Positions 42,868 through 52,430 of a DNA stretch of 64,000 nucleotides are shown piece by piece. The stretch comes from Streptomyces sp. NRRL S-340 (GTDB lineage Bacteria > Actinomycetota > Actinomycetes > Streptomycetales > Streptomycetaceae). How positions within the stretch are numbered: the first letter of the stretch is position 1; the number at the start of each line of letters is the position of its first letter. The position numbers were made by a program, and so were the translations under genes. The stretch lies in contig NZ_JOIY01000032.1 of the NCBI RefSeq assembly GCF_000720185.1, positions 1 to 64,000 on the forward strand, written 5' to 3'. The notes under the pieces are model-generated. The model made no database searches. It had not been told where the DNA came from and saw only the letters and a list, made by a program, of their open reading frames with translations.

Positions 42868-43455
42868 CCGGCTCCCCCAGAAGTTGTCCAGACCTGCGGG
42901 TGATGCTGTCAGAGGAGACAGGAGTCGGGTAAGCGCTTGTGGACCTAGCTTGATCGGATTGTGACCGGAATACGGCGATGGCCGACCGGAATGCGGGACT
43001 CCGAGCGGTCGGTCCGCCCGGCAGGAGCGGGCGCACCGGACGGAAGGGACATGCCGGGCGGCGTGATCGGGCCTGCCCGGGCCGGGGGCCTGCCGGGGCG
43101 GGCGGTGCCGGGCGGGGGGGGCGGGGGCCCGGCCTTGGGCCGGGTGGCCTCGGGGCGGGCGGTCCCGGCGCGGATGGCCTCGGACAGGGCGGCCAGGGGC
43201 GGGCGGCCCCGGGCCGGGCAGGGTAACGGGACGGGCCGCGCGGCAGGGCGGCGGGGACGGGCCGTTCGGCCGGGACCTTCCCGCGAGCCGTGCGCCACGC
43301 GAGCGGGAGCGCGCCGCCGGCCCCTGCGGCAGGTAGGCGGGGACGACGTCGGCCCCTGCGGCAGGTGACGGAACCGTGCGCCGGCCCTGCGGGAAGGGAG
43401 CGGGTCGGACCTGTCGGCGGAGGCGGGGCGCGCCGCCGGCCGGTGGTGCGTCCGC
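42868..43455. other. 588-base gene-free region upstream of the exporter operon
   Basis: The part nearest the exporter is AT-richer and is a plausible promoter region. From about 43000 it is G-rich on the + strand, with runs up to eight G. A 17-bp direct repeat CGGCCCCTGCGGCAGGT occurs at 43318-43334 and 43350-43366. No gene is supported. Confidence 0.5.
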
Positions 43456-43860
43456 TCAGTCGGGGGTGTTGACCATCGAGGCCGCCGCGTACGTCAGGTA
43501 GTTCCACAGCGTCCGCTCGTGCTCCTCGGACAGGCCCAGCTCGTCCACGGCGACGCGCATGTGCCGCAGCCACGCGTCGTGCGCCGCGCGGTCCACCGTG
43601 AAGGGCGCGTGCCGCATCCGCAGGCGCGGGTGGCCGCGCCGCTCGCTGTACGTCGTCGGGCCGCCCCAGTACTGCATGAGGAACAGCCGCAGCCGCTCCT
43701 CGGCGGGACCGAGGTCCTCCTCCGGGTACATCGCCCGCAGCTCGGGATCGTCCGCGACCCCTTCGTAGAAACGGTGGACGAGCCGGCGGAAGGTCTCCTC
43801 CCCACCGACCTGCTCGTAGAAGGTCTGCTCCTGAAGCGTGCCGCGCCGAATCTCATTCAC
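43456..43860 (-). CDS. glbO: Group II truncated haemoglobin (GlbO)
   Basis: 134 residues from GTG 43860. The truncated-globin fold is clear: [20 protein letters not shown] at the B/C helices, [38 protein letters not shown], and RMRHAPF with the proximal haem His. The length fits HbO. These proteins bind O2 or NO and protect respiration. It stands alone on the minus strand and is divergent from the methyltransferase gene 107 bases away. Confidence 0.93.
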   Translation of the reverse strand: MNEIRRGTLQEQTFYEQVGGEETFRRLVHRFYEGVADDPELRAMYPEEDLGPAEERLRLFLMQYWGGPTTYSERRGHPRLRMRHAPFTVDRAAHDAWLRHMRVAVDELGLSEEHERTLWNYLTYAAASMVNTPD

Positions 43861-43967
43861 CCGTTCATCGTCTCAGACGGCCGGACGGAGGACCGGGGGG
43901 TCGCGAGGAGTCCTTCGGCCCGCCGCGGACGCTCGCCCCGCGGCGGATCGGGCCGCACAGTGGAGCC

Positions 43968-44966
43968 ATGGGCGCGCACGCCGTCGACACCGACGACAGG
44001 GACTGGGCCGGCCTCGCCGCCGCGGCGCGGGCCGCGCTGGTGCGGGAGATCGAGGAGAGCGGGGCCTGGGCCCGGGACCCGGTGTGGCGGGAGGCGTTCG
44101 AAGAGGTGCCGCGGCACCTCTTCGTGCCGTACTACTACGTCACCGGCCCCCGCGGCTACGAACGGCGGTGGGGCGAGAGCCCGGACGCCGCGGCACGGGA
44201 GCGGTGGCTGCGGGGCGCCTACGCCGACGTGCCGCTGGCCACGCGGCTGCGCGACGGGGAACTGGTCTCCTCCAGCAGCCAGCCCTCGCTGATGGCGCAG
44301 ATGCTGGCCGAACTGCGGGTGACCGACGGCGACCGGGTCCTGGAGATCGGCGCCGGCACCGGCTACAACGCGGCCCTGCTCGCCCACCGGCTCGGGGACG
44401 ACGGTCTCGTCACCACCATCGACCTGGAACCGGAGATCACCGAGTCGGCGCGGCGCCACCTGGCCGCCGCCGGCCACCACCCGGTCGTGGTCACCGGCGA
44501 CGGAGCCCGCGGGGTCCCCGAACGCGCCCCCTTCGACCGGATCATCGCCACCTGCGCGCTGCCCGCGGTCCCGCCCGCCTGGCTCGCCCAGTGCGCACCC
44601 GGCGCCCGGATCCTGCTCCCGATCGCCACCGGCCTGGCCGCGCTGACCGTGCGCGACGCCACGCACGCTGAGGGGCCGTTCCTCGGGACGCCCGCCTACT
44701 TCGTACCGCTGCGCGGCGGCGGGAGCGAACCGGACGCACCGCTCCCACCGCTGGAGGGCGTGCCCGCCCGGGCCCGTGAGGACGAGCTGTTCCGTTTCCT
44801 GCTGGCCCTGGTCCGCGGGCGCACCGGTGCCCGCGAGGCCTACGACCTGTGGGAGCGCGCCGGACGGCCGCCGCGGGAGCGCTACGGCGTCACGGTGAGC
44901 GGCGCGCGTGCCTGGGCGTGGCTGGACCACCCGCAGGGGCCGCACACCTGGCCCCTGCCGGGTTGA
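43968..44966 (+). CDS. PCMT-like SAM-dependent methyltransferase
   Basis: 332 residues. The protein-L-isoaspartate O-methyltransferase-type N-terminus has FEEVPRHLFVPYYY and a Ser-rich VSSSSQPSLMAQML. SAM motif I is VLEIGAGTGYNAALLA, followed by TTIDLEPEITESARRHL. A C-terminal extension of about 110 residues ends with WAWLDHPQGPHTWPLPG, beyond the classical enzyme length. Methylation of protein or peptide carboxyls is likely; in actinomycetes such paralogues often modify peptide natural products, but no precursor gene is nearby. It ends 16 bases from the convergent FHA gene. Confidence 0.85.
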   Translation: MGAHAVDTDDRDWAGLAAAARAALVREIEESGAWARDPVWREAFEEVPRHLFVPYYYVTGPRGYERRWGESPDAAARERWLRGAYADVPLATRLRDGELVSSSSQPSLMAQMLAELRVTDGDRVLEIGAGTGYNAALLAHRLGDDGLVTTIDLEPEITESARRHLAAAGHHPVVVTGDGARGVPERAPFDRIIATCALPAVPPAWLAQCAPGARILLPIATGLAALTVRDATHAEGPFLGTPAYFVPLRGGGSEPDAPLPPLEGVPARAREDELFRFLLALVRGRTGAREAYDLWERAGRPPRERYGVTVSGARAWAWLDHPQGPHTWPLPG

Positions 44967-44982
44967 TCCGCACGCACACCGG

Positions 44983-46641
44983 TCAGCCGCGCCGCACGGT
45001 GATCGTCGTCCACGCGCCGACGTGCACCCGGTCGCCGTCCTGGAGCGGCACCGGCACGAAGGGCTGGATCGGCTCCTCGGAGCCGTTGACCGTGGTGCCG
45101 TTCGTCGAGTTCTGGTCGACGACCGCCCAGTTGCCGTCCGGCTGCTGGACGAGCACCGCGTGCTGGTGCGAGACGCCCGGGTCCTCCGGCGGCACCGACA
45201 GGTCGATGTCCGGGGTGTCACCCGTGGAGTGCCGGCGGCGGCCGATGGTGATCTGGTTGCCGGTGAGCGTGCGCTGCTGCTCCGGCGAGTACGCGGGCAG
45301 GTTCAGCCCCGCGGCCTCGGGGCCCGAGCGGTGCATCATCGCCATGAAGTACTCGCGGTCCGGGCCGATCGTCGCCGTCCAGGTCGCGGGCTGCTGCGGC
45401 TGGGGCGGCTGCTGGGACTGCTGCGGGAAGCCGGGGCCGGGCGGCGGGGCCTGGGTGGCGCCGGGCTGCGGATAGCCGTAACCGCCGCCGGGACCGCCGC
45501 CCTGGCCGGGCGGAGACTGCCGGGCGCCGGGCTGCGGGTAGCCGTAACCGCCGCCGGGGCCGCCGCCCTGGCCGGGCGGGGCCTGGGTGGCGCCGGGCTG
45601 CGGGTAGCCGTAGCCGCCGCCGGGACCGCCGGCCGGGTTGCCGGGACCTGCCGGGCCGCCCTGTCCGGTGGACGACGGCGGGGAGATCACCCAGTCGTCC
45701 TCGCCACCGCCGAAGGACGGGCCGCCGGGCTGCGGTCTGTTCGCCTCCTGCGGGAACGGGGGCGGCGCGGGCGGGCCGGGACGGTGGAAGGCCTGCGGGG
45801 CACCACCGGGGCCACCAGGGCCGTTGGGGCCCGCGGGGCCGTTGGGCGCGCCGGGACCGGCGGGCGGGGTCGGGCCGGGGGGCGGCGGGACCGGTCGTGA
45901 GGGATCGCCGCCGAAGCCGGAGTGGCCGCCTGGGCCTCCCGGCCCCCCGGGTGCTCCGGGCGGCGGTCCGGCCGGGCGGGGAGCGCCACCGAAGCCCGAA
46001 GGACCGGGACCGCCGGGGCCTGCCGGACGGCCCGCGGGGTCGGCGCCGAAGGGCGGACCCGGCGGGATGGGCTCGGCCGGCCGGTTCACCTGGGAGGGCC
46101 GGGAGCCCTGGTAGCCGAAGGTGTCACCGCCACTGCCGTAGGAAGGGGCGGGCGCCTGCGGGAAGCGCGGTCCGGTACCGCCGCCGGGGCCACCGGGAGC
46201 ACCGGGGCCACCCGGGCCGGCGGGACCCGCACCGGGGCCGCCGGCCGGGCCGGGGCCAGGCGCCGGCGGGCGCGGGGCGGCCGGGGTGTACGAGGTGGCG
46301 GTGTTCGTCAGGAAGTTCCACCGGCACTCCTCGCAGAACGGCGCACCGCCTTCACGGGGCGTGCGGCACTGCGGGCAGAGTTCCGGCTGGGAACCGGGGC
46401 CCCCGCTCTGGTACGGGAACCCGCCGGCCGCCCCAGGACCGCCGGGGCCGCCAGGGCCGTTGGGGGCTCCGGGGTGGCCGGGGCCACCCGGGCCGCCCGG
46501 TCCCGGCGCGGGCGGGAAGCCGTAGCCGCCGACCGGGGGCGGCGGCGGGGGAGGTGGTGGTACGGCACCGGCCATGCGGTGACCGCAGACCTCGCACCAG
46601 TCGTCGGAACCCGACTGGTGTCCGTTCGGGCAGGTCGGCAT
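44983..46641 (-). CDS. Zinc-ribbon / FHA-domain protein (candidate PknG substrate)
   Basis: 552 residues. An N-terminal zinc ribbon (CPNGHQSGSDDWCEVCG), a second CxxC pair (CPQCRTPREGGAPFCEEC) after a Gly/Pro linker, then about 300 residues of Pro/Gly-rich disorder including three 22-residue GGGYGYPQPGATQAPPGQ-type repeats. The C-terminal FHA domain (about 455-552) has ITIGRRRHSTGDTPDIDLS, DPGVSHQHAVL and QNSTNGTTVNG, i.e. the Arg, Ser-x-x-His and Asn-Gly that bind phosphothreonine. By analogy with GarA/OdhI, the FHA module may be the output of the adjacent PknG-type kinase. It is last in the signalling cluster. Confidence 0.88.
   Translation of the reverse strand: MPTCPNGHQSGSDDWCEVCGHRMAGAVPPPPPPPPPVGGYGFPPAPGPGGPGGPGHPGAPNGPGGPGGPGAAGGFPYQSGGPGSQPELCPQCRTPREGGAPFCEECRWNFLTNTATSYTPAAPRPPAPGPGPAGGPGAGPAGPGGPGAPGGPGGGTGPRFPQAPAPSYGSGGDTFGYQGSRPSQVNRPAEPIPPGPPFGADPAGRPAGPGGPGPSGFGGAPRPAGPPPGAPGGPGGPGGHSGFGGDPSRPVPPPPGPTPPAGPGAPNGPAGPNGPGGPGGAPQAFHRPGPPAPPPFPQEANRPQPGGPSFGGGEDDWVISPPSSTGQGGPAGPGNPAGGPGGGYGYPQPGATQAPPGQGGGPGGGYGYPQPGARQSPPGQGGGPGGGYGYPQPGATQAPPPGPGFPQQSQQPPQPQQPATWTATIGPDREYFMAMMHRSGPEAAGLNLPAYSPEQQRTLTGNQITIGRRRHSTGDTPDIDLSVPPEDPGVSHQHAVLVQQPDGNWAVVDQNSTNGTTVNGSEEPIQPFVPVPLQDGDRVHVGAWTTITVRRG
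45430..45622 (-). repeat. Three 66-bp repeats inside the FHA gene
   Basis: Three successive units encode GGGYGYPQPG followed by ATQAPPGQ or ARQSPPGQ and GGGP; the last unit diverges to PPPGPGFP. They lie in the disordered linker. Confidence 0.8.
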
Positions 46642-46723
46642 GTCGGCGCTTCCCCCTCTCCTGTTCCGGCCGCGGCGGCCGGATTTCTCCCACCCCGAGG
46701 GGCCGGGCTCGCTGTCTGGCAGA

Positions 46724-48070
46724 TCACTTCTTTACACGAACAGTCTTTGTGGACCGGGTCTCGAGAGTCATCTCGTCGGCCTCCTCGACCTTCGCCTTCA
46801 GTCGCACAGTACCCGTCGCGGCGTCGACCACGTCCACCACCTTGGCGAGCAGCTTCGCCGTACCGGCGTTGCCCGAGGCGTTCGCGAGCTGAACCGCGCG
46901 CCCCAGTTTGGTGGTTGCTCCGTCGCGATCACCCGCTTTGCGAAGGTCGAGCCCCTCTTGGATGACCTGTGCCAGTTCGGCCTGGCCGGTGTAGTGGGCG
47001 ACCTGCGGGCTGATCGCGGTGGAGGCCGCCAGGTCGTCGGTCCACACGGCCCTCACGAGCCCCTGGGCCCCGAGGTTCTGGGTGCCGCCGTCCGGTTGCG
47101 GCACCACCAGGGAGACCCGTGCCGCCAGCATCTCCTGGCCGATGTCCGCGCCGGGGACCTCGACGCAGAGGTGGTAGTCGCGGGACTCGTCGCCCCAGGA
47201 CCCGGTCGGATAGTCCCCGGCGCGCGGACCGGCCTCGCTGCGCCGGCCGGTCAACTCCTCGACGGACGGAGCGACTTGCTTGATGAAGCGGATGCCGGCG
47301 CCCACCGGTGTCCACACCCGCAGGGCGACGTCGGCGACCTCCTTGCCCATCGCCGTCTCCATCATCCCGGTGAAGTCGGCGGCCAGGCCCGCCGGATCGG
47401 CGACGATGTCGGCGGTGCCGAGCAGCGCGGAGGCGATCCCTGTGACTTCTTTCACTTCCCAGTCGGTGCCCACACCACGGGCGTCACAGGTGAAGCGTCC
47501 GGCGCACGCGTCGAGCGTCGCGGCGAGGTCGTCGGGCGACTCGTGCTCGTTGCGGCCGTCGGTGAGCAGGATGCCGTGCCGGATGGCGACGTCCTGCGAG
47601 GCGAGCAGCCGGCCGGCGAGCCGCAGCCAGGTGCCGATGGCGGTGCCGCCGCCCGCGCCGAGCTTGCGCAGTGCCGTCCTGGCCTGCTCGCGGGTGGTGG
47701 CGTCGGCGACGGCGAGCCGGCCGCCGCCGGGATAGACCTCCGTGGCCACGTGCGTCCCGGCGACCACCGCGAACCGCACGCCGTCGCGCAGGGTGGCGAT
47801 CGCGGCCGCCGTGGCCTGACGGGCGTGGTGCATCTTGGCCGGCGGGTAGTCCATCGAACCCGAGCAGTCGACCATGATGACCACCGCCGCCGACGGCCCC
47901 GCGCCCGACGCGTACAGGTGCGGGGCGGTGACCGCGCTCCCGAGGGTGCCGCCGCCGGTCGCCGTCACCGTGACGATGGCGTTGACCTCCCGGCCGCCCT
48001 GGGGCAGGTACTCGTTCTGGTACACGTCCACCGAGAACCGCGGCACGCTGGACTTCGAGAAATTGGCCAT
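46724..48070 (-). CDS. von Willebrand factor A domain protein
   Basis: 448 residues from ATG 48070 with GGGAAG upstream; the frame continues upstream only as low-complexity sequence. The N-terminus (FSVDVYQNEYLPQGGREVNA) precedes a vWA domain with an intact MIDAS, VIMVDCSGSMD (DxSxS), and HGILLTDGRNEH carrying the downstream Asp. The C-terminal half is beta-rich, then helical, and includes LAQVIQEGLDLRKAGDRDGA. It is cytoplasmic by sequence. In the PknG locus it probably scaffolds partners in a metal-dependent way; its role is not established. Confidence 0.87.
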   Translation of the reverse strand: MANFSKSSVPRFSVDVYQNEYLPQGGREVNAIVTVTATGGGTLGSAVTAPHLYASGAGPSAAVVIMVDCSGSMDYPPAKMHHARQATAAAIATLRDGVRFAVVAGTHVATEVYPGGGRLAVADATTREQARTALRKLGAGGGTAIGTWLRLAGRLLASQDVAIRHGILLTDGRNEHESPDDLAATLDACAGRFTCDARGVGTDWEVKEVTGIASALLGTADIVADPAGLAADFTGMMETAMGKEVADVALRVWTPVGAGIRFIKQVAPSVEELTGRRSEAGPRAGDYPTGSWGDESRDYHLCVEVPGADIGQEMLAARVSLVVPQPDGGTQNLGAQGLVRAVWTDDLAASTAISPQVAHYTGQAELAQVIQEGLDLRKAGDRDGATTKLGRAVQLANASGNAGTAKLLAKVVDVVDAATGTVRLKAKVEEADEMTLETRSTKTVRVKK

Positions 48071-48320
48071 GTCTTCCCAGATCCCCCTCTGGGCCCCGCG
48101 AGCGGGGCTGACGACTGTGCGGCTCTGCCGGGCCGGCCCCCCTGCCGCCCCCTCCGGCCCTCCGGCCCGGTGCGGCCGTCGGGGCTCCCCGGGACCCCGG
48201 CCCTCCGGTCCACCGGCTCCCGGTCCTTCGCCCCTTCGCTCCCCGGGTCCTCGGGACCGCCCGTGCGGAGACACCGGACCGGGCGCGCCCCGTCGCGCGG
48301 TCCGGCCGGACCCGTGTCCC

Positions 48321-49790
48321 TCAGCCCGATCCTGCCCCCTGCGGCGGCGCCGGGAACGGCACGAGCGCCACTGTTACGTTGTCGTGGCCCCCGCCGTCGA
48401 GCGCGTGGCCGACCAGGACCCGGGCGCCGTGCAGCGGGCGCACGGCCGCGTCCAGGGGCAGCACCTCGGCCATCTCCTGGGCCGTCTCGGCGTAGTTCCA
48501 CAGGCCGTCCGTGCAGACCACGACCACACCGGCCCGGTCCGGCTTGAACGAGGCGGTGTGCGGCTCCAGTTCGTAGGCGTCCGCGCCGAGCCAGCCGGTG
48601 ATCGCGTGGGCGCGCTCGTCGGCGTACGCCTGTGCCTCGCTCATCAGGCCCGCGGCGACCATCTGCGCGGCCCACGAGTCGTCCTCGGTGAGCCGGGCCG
48701 GCGGGGCCGCGCGGTCCACCGGCACCCAGTAGACGCGGCTGTCGCCGACCCAGCCGACGATCAGCAGCCCGGCGGTGACCACCGCGCCGACGAGCGTGCA
48801 GGCGGGGGAGTTCTGCTGGGGGGCGTGCTCGCGGGCGCCCGCGGGCTCCTCGGCGAGCGCGTCGACCGCCCGCGCGGCGGCGACGATGGCGTCGTGCATG
48901 GCCTGCTGCGGGTGCGTGCCCCGCGGCAGGGCGGCCAGCAGGCTGTCGATCGCCGCCCGGGACGCGGCGAGGGAGGCCTCGTCGGGGCGGGTCGCGGAGG
49001 ACACGCCGTCGCAGACGATGGCCACCGACGCGGCCGAACCGTCGGGCAGGACCGCGTTGCCGACCGCGAAAGCGTCCTCGTTGCGGTGGTGGCGCCGGCC
49101 CCGGTCGCTGACCGCGGCGACCGGACCCGACTCCCGTTCCATGTGGTCGCGTTCACGGGGCTGGGCGTGCCCGCAGTTCTCGCAGTACCCGTCGCTGTCC
49201 ACCCGTCCCGCCCGGCAGGCCACGCAGACGGCGGCGGCCCCTGCGGGTACGGTGCTCCCGCCCGGCACGGAGACCTCGCCGGGCCCCCCGGCGCCCGCCG
49301 CCGGGGCACCGGCCGCGGCAGCCGCGGCGCCCCCGGCACCGGGCATGCCGTCCGCACCGGCCAAGTCCTCGCCGGCGGCGGCCGATCGCGGGTCCGGGGC
49401 CTGCAGCGGGTACTCCTCGGGCTCCGCCGCCGGACCGGGCCCCGCGCCCGGGGCCGGTGGCGCCGGTTCCGGTTGCCCGCCCTGCGCGGGCAGCGGCGCG
49501 CCGCCCGATCCGGTGCCCGCGACGTCCGCGGGGCGTTGCCCGCGCGCGGCGCCGGAACCGTCCGGCCGGGGAGCGAGCGGCCACGCGCCGCCCCCCGCGC
49601 CGCCCTCGGCCGGTGCGGAGGGGCGCGGCACGGCGCCGCCGTTCATCTGGACCGTCGGCGTGTCGTGCGCGGGCGCGGCGGCCACGGACAGGTCGTATCC
49701 GCAGGCGCCGCAGAAACGGTCACCCGACTCAAGCGGCTCCGCGCAGCTCGGGCAGTTCGACAAGGCGGCCTGCTGGGGCATCTGCGACAT
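48321..49790 (-). CDS. PP2C-family Ser/Thr phosphatase with zinc ribbons
   Basis: 489 residues from ATG 49790, three bases after the kinase stop. A zinc ribbon (CPSCAEPLESGDRFCGACG) opens the protein; a long Pro/Ala/Gly-rich linker leads to a second ribbon (CVACRAGRVDSDGYCENCG). The PP2C domain (about 225-485) has SDRGRRHHRNEDAF, IVCDGVSSATRP, VGWVGDSRVYW, VVVCTDGLWNY and GGHDNVTVALV with the metal-binding Asp residues intact. It is the natural antagonist of the adjacent PknG-type kinase and shares its ribbon style with the kinase and the FHA protein, which suggests they assemble together. Confidence 0.92.
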   Translation of the reverse strand: MSQMPQQAALSNCPSCAEPLESGDRFCGACGYDLSVAAAPAHDTPTVQMNGGAVPRPSAPAEGGAGGGAWPLAPRPDGSGAARGQRPADVAGTGSGGAPLPAQGGQPEPAPPAPGAGPGPAAEPEEYPLQAPDPRSAAAGEDLAGADGMPGAGGAAAAAAGAPAAGAGGPGEVSVPGGSTVPAGAAAVCVACRAGRVDSDGYCENCGHAQPRERDHMERESGPVAAVSDRGRRHHRNEDAFAVGNAVLPDGSAASVAIVCDGVSSATRPDEASLAASRAAIDSLLAALPRGTHPQQAMHDAIVAAARAVDALAEEPAGAREHAPQQNSPACTLVGAVVTAGLLIVGWVGDSRVYWVPVDRAAPPARLTEDDSWAAQMVAAGLMSEAQAYADERAHAITGWLGADAYELEPHTASFKPDRAGVVVVCTDGLWNYAETAQEMAEVLPLDAAVRPLHGARVLVGHALDGGGHDNVTVALVPFPAPPQGAGSG

Positions 49791-49793
49791 CAA

Positions 49794-52430
49794 CTACACC
49801 CATGTCCGGGGGCGGTAACGGTTGGCACGTTCCACCAGGTCGATCCTCTCCTCGCCGCCGGGCGCCAGCCGGGCCAGCGTGCGGTACGTACGCTCCAGGC
49901 CGAAGCGGAGTCCCCGCTCGTCCAGGTCGCTGCCGAGCAGCACCCGCCGCGAGGACGGGTCGGTGGCCCGGCCCCCGGAGAGTACCCAGTCCAGCGCGCA
50001 GCCGAGTACCTCCGCCGACAGCAGCTCGCGCCGCGCCGGGTCCAGACCGTACGCCCGCAGCGCCTCCACCTGCCCGGCGGCGGCCGTCAGATCCTCCAGG
50101 AACGGCGTGTCGGAGGCGGGCGCCGAACGGTGGCGCAGCCGCGCCCGGACCGCCGCCACCCGGGCCGCCGTGTAGTGGATGGAGGCTTCCGGGACCGACT
50201 CCAGGGTCCGCACCGCCGCCCGGCGGTCACCGCCGGCGAGCTGGACCCGGGCCAGCCCGAAGGCCGCGCTGACATGGCTGGGGTCGGTCGCCCAGACCAG
50301 CCGGTAGTACTCGGCCGCGTTGTCGAGCTGGCCGAGCACCTCCGCGCACAGGCCGAGCGCCAGCTTCGGCGCGATCTCGCCCGGGAAGGCGTCGTAGATC
50401 GCGTCGAAGGCGAGCGCCGCCTCCTCGTGGTCGGCGGTGACCAGGGACGCCAGGCCCCGGTACCAGACGACCCGCCAGTCGTCGGGGTGCTGCTCCTCCA
50501 GTGCGCGCAGCACCCGCAGGGCGGTCGCCGCCTCGCCGGTCTCCAGCCGGGCGCGGACCTCGCGCAGCCGGGTCTCGGCCGACCGGGCGGGCGCGGCGGC
50601 CAGGGCGTGGATCAGCTCGGCGGGCGCGGAGGCCGGCAGGCCCGCCAGGAAACCCGCGTCGGGATCGGTGGGGTCGACGTGCGGGACGGGCAGGGCGAGC
50701 GCCGCCGCCGGGGCCCCGGCCGGCTTGACGGGCACCGGCACGGCGGCAGGGGCGGCGGGTGCGGCAGGGACGTGCGCGGCCACGGGCGCCGGGCCGGCGG
50801 CGCCGGCGGCGGCGAGGGCTCGGGCCGGACCGGGGTCGGCGGCCGGGGCGAGGGCTCCGGCCGGGGCGGCAGGCGCGGTGCCGGGTGCGGGTGCCGAAGC
50901 GGCGGCCGGGGATCCGCGGCCGCGCCGGGCCCGCGTCCCCAGCCGGGACACGTCCCCCTCCAGCGGCGGGAACAACTCCGTGTCCGTGACCTTGGTCTCG
51001 GGACCGAAGAGCGTGGACAGCGCCGGACACGCCCGGCCCGTCTGCAGCGACACGACCTCCCGCAGCACACCCGTCAACTGCTCGGCCATCTCCTGCGCGG
51101 AGGCGAACCTGCGGTCCGGGTCGGGGTCGGTGGCGCGCACCAGCAGCCGGTAGAAGGACTCGTAGCGGCGGAACACCTCGACGGTGTCCGGGTCGGGCAG
51201 GCAGTCCACGAAGACGTTCGTGTAGCCCTGGAAGTCGAAGGTGAGCACGGCGAGCGTACGGCCCACCGTGTACAGGTCGCTGGCCACCGACGGGCCGGTC
51301 TCGGCGACCTCGGGCGCCTGGTAGCCGACCGTGCCGTAGATGGCCGACTCCTCGTCGTCCATGCGGCGCACCGCGCCCATGTCGATCAGCTTCAGCTCGT
51401 CCTCGGTCTGGATCGCGTTGTCGACCTTGAAGTCGCAGTACAGCAGGTTGCGGCTGTGCAGGTGGGCGAGCGCCTCCAGGGCCTCGATGCCGTACGCGCA
51501 CGCCTGTTCCACCGGCAGCGGATCGCGTCTGCCGTCCGCGGTGCGGCGGGCGTTGGCGATCTCCTTGAGCGACTTGCCGCCGACGTACTCCATGACGATG
51601 TAGCCGTCGAGGGACCCGGTGCGCTGGTCCAGGTGCTCCACGAAGTTGTAGATCCGCACGATGTTGGCGTGCTCGATCTCCGCGAGGAAGCGCCGCTCGG
51701 AGATGGCCGCCGCCATCGCGTCCTGGTCGCCGGTGTCCAGCAGGCCCTTGAGGACCACCCACCGGTCGGACACGGCCCGGTCCACGGCCAGGTAGATCCA
51801 GCCCAGACCGCCGTGCGCCAGGCAGCCCACGACCTCGTACTGGCCGTGCACCACGTCCCCGGCCTTCAGCTTGGGCACGAAGGAGTACGGGTGCCCGCAC
51901 TTGGTGCAGAAGCCCTCCGTACGGCCCGGCCGCTCACCGCGGGCCCGGCCCACCGGCGCCCCGCAGTCCGCACGCGAGCAGAACCGCTTGCGCTCGGGCA
52001 CCTCGGGGCCGGCCAGCACCATCGACCGCGGGTCGGGGCGCGGCACCTGCGGCACCTGGACGAGACCGGCCCCCAGCCGGTTGCGGCCGGAGGAGCTCGC
52101 GGCCGAGCCGGAACCGCGCACCGACACCGAGCGGCTGGTGGAGCGGCCCGACAGGGAACGCGAGAGCCGCCCGGACACGGAGCGGCGCGACTTCGAGGAC
52201 TGCGACGACGTGCCCGTGCCGCGGGCACCGCGCGCGCTGGAGCCCGGACTCCCGCTGCCCGCCGACCCCCTGCCGCCGCCGGCGACCCCGGTGGGCGCCG
52301 AGGCGACCATGCCGGTCGCCGACACCACCGGGGCCAGACCGCAGGTGTCGCAGTACAGCTCGCCGCCGCCCACGTCCTCGTACGCGCCGCCGCAGGCCGG
52401 CCGCTGACAGGTCTGCCCCGCCTGGCTCAT
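49794..52430 (-). CDS. pknG: PknG-type soluble Ser/Thr protein kinase with TPR domain
   Basis: 878 residues. Two Cys-rich metal sites (CQRPACGGAYEDVGGGELYC with CDTCG; FCSRADCGAPV with FCTKCGHPY) replace the single rubredoxin site of mycobacterial PknG and are separated by a Ser/Arg-rich linker. The kinase domain has HGGLGWIYLA, Lys228 in VVLKGLL, Asp333 in YCDFKVDN and DMG in place of DFG, then GTVGYQAPEVAETGPSVASD. The TPR-like C-terminus (VVWYRGLASLVTADHEEAAL, then FPGEIAPKLALG) strongly recalls PknG. PknG reports amino-acid supply to central nitrogen metabolism through an FHA protein. ATG 52430 overlaps the coiled-coil gene by four bases. Confidence 0.94.
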   Translation of the reverse strand: MSQAGQTCQRPACGGAYEDVGGGELYCDTCGLAPVVSATGMVASAPTGVAGGGRGSAGSGSPGSSARGARGTGTSSQSSKSRRSVSGRLSRSLSGRSTSRSVSVRGSGSAASSSGRNRLGAGLVQVPQVPRPDPRSMVLAGPEVPERKRFCSRADCGAPVGRARGERPGRTEGFCTKCGHPYSFVPKLKAGDVVHGQYEVVGCLAHGGLGWIYLAVDRAVSDRWVVLKGLLDTGDQDAMAAAISERRFLAEIEHANIVRIYNFVEHLDQRTGSLDGYIVMEYVGGKSLKEIANARRTADGRRDPLPVEQACAYGIEALEALAHLHSRNLLYCDFKVDNAIQTEDELKLIDMGAVRRMDDEESAIYGTVGYQAPEVAETGPSVASDLYTVGRTLAVLTFDFQGYTNVFVDCLPDPDTVEVFRRYESFYRLLVRATDPDPDRRFASAQEMAEQLTGVLREVVSLQTGRACPALSTLFGPETKVTDTELFPPLEGDVSRLGTRARRGRGSPAAASAPAPGTAPAAPAGALAPAADPGPARALAAAGAAGPAPVAAHVPAAPAAPAAVPVPVKPAGAPAAALALPVPHVDPTDPDAGFLAGLPASAPAELIHALAAAPARSAETRLREVRARLETGEAATALRVLRALEEQHPDDWRVVWYRGLASLVTADHEEAALAFDAIYDAFPGEIAPKLALGLCAEVLGQLDNAAEYYRLVWATDPSHVSAAFGLARVQLAGGDRRAAVRTLESVPEASIHYTAARVAAVRARLRHRSAPASDTPFLEDLTAAAGQVEALRAYGLDPARRELLSAEVLGCALDWVLSGGRATDPSSRRVLLGSDLDERGLRFGLERTYRTLARLAPGGEERIDLVERANRYRPRTWV

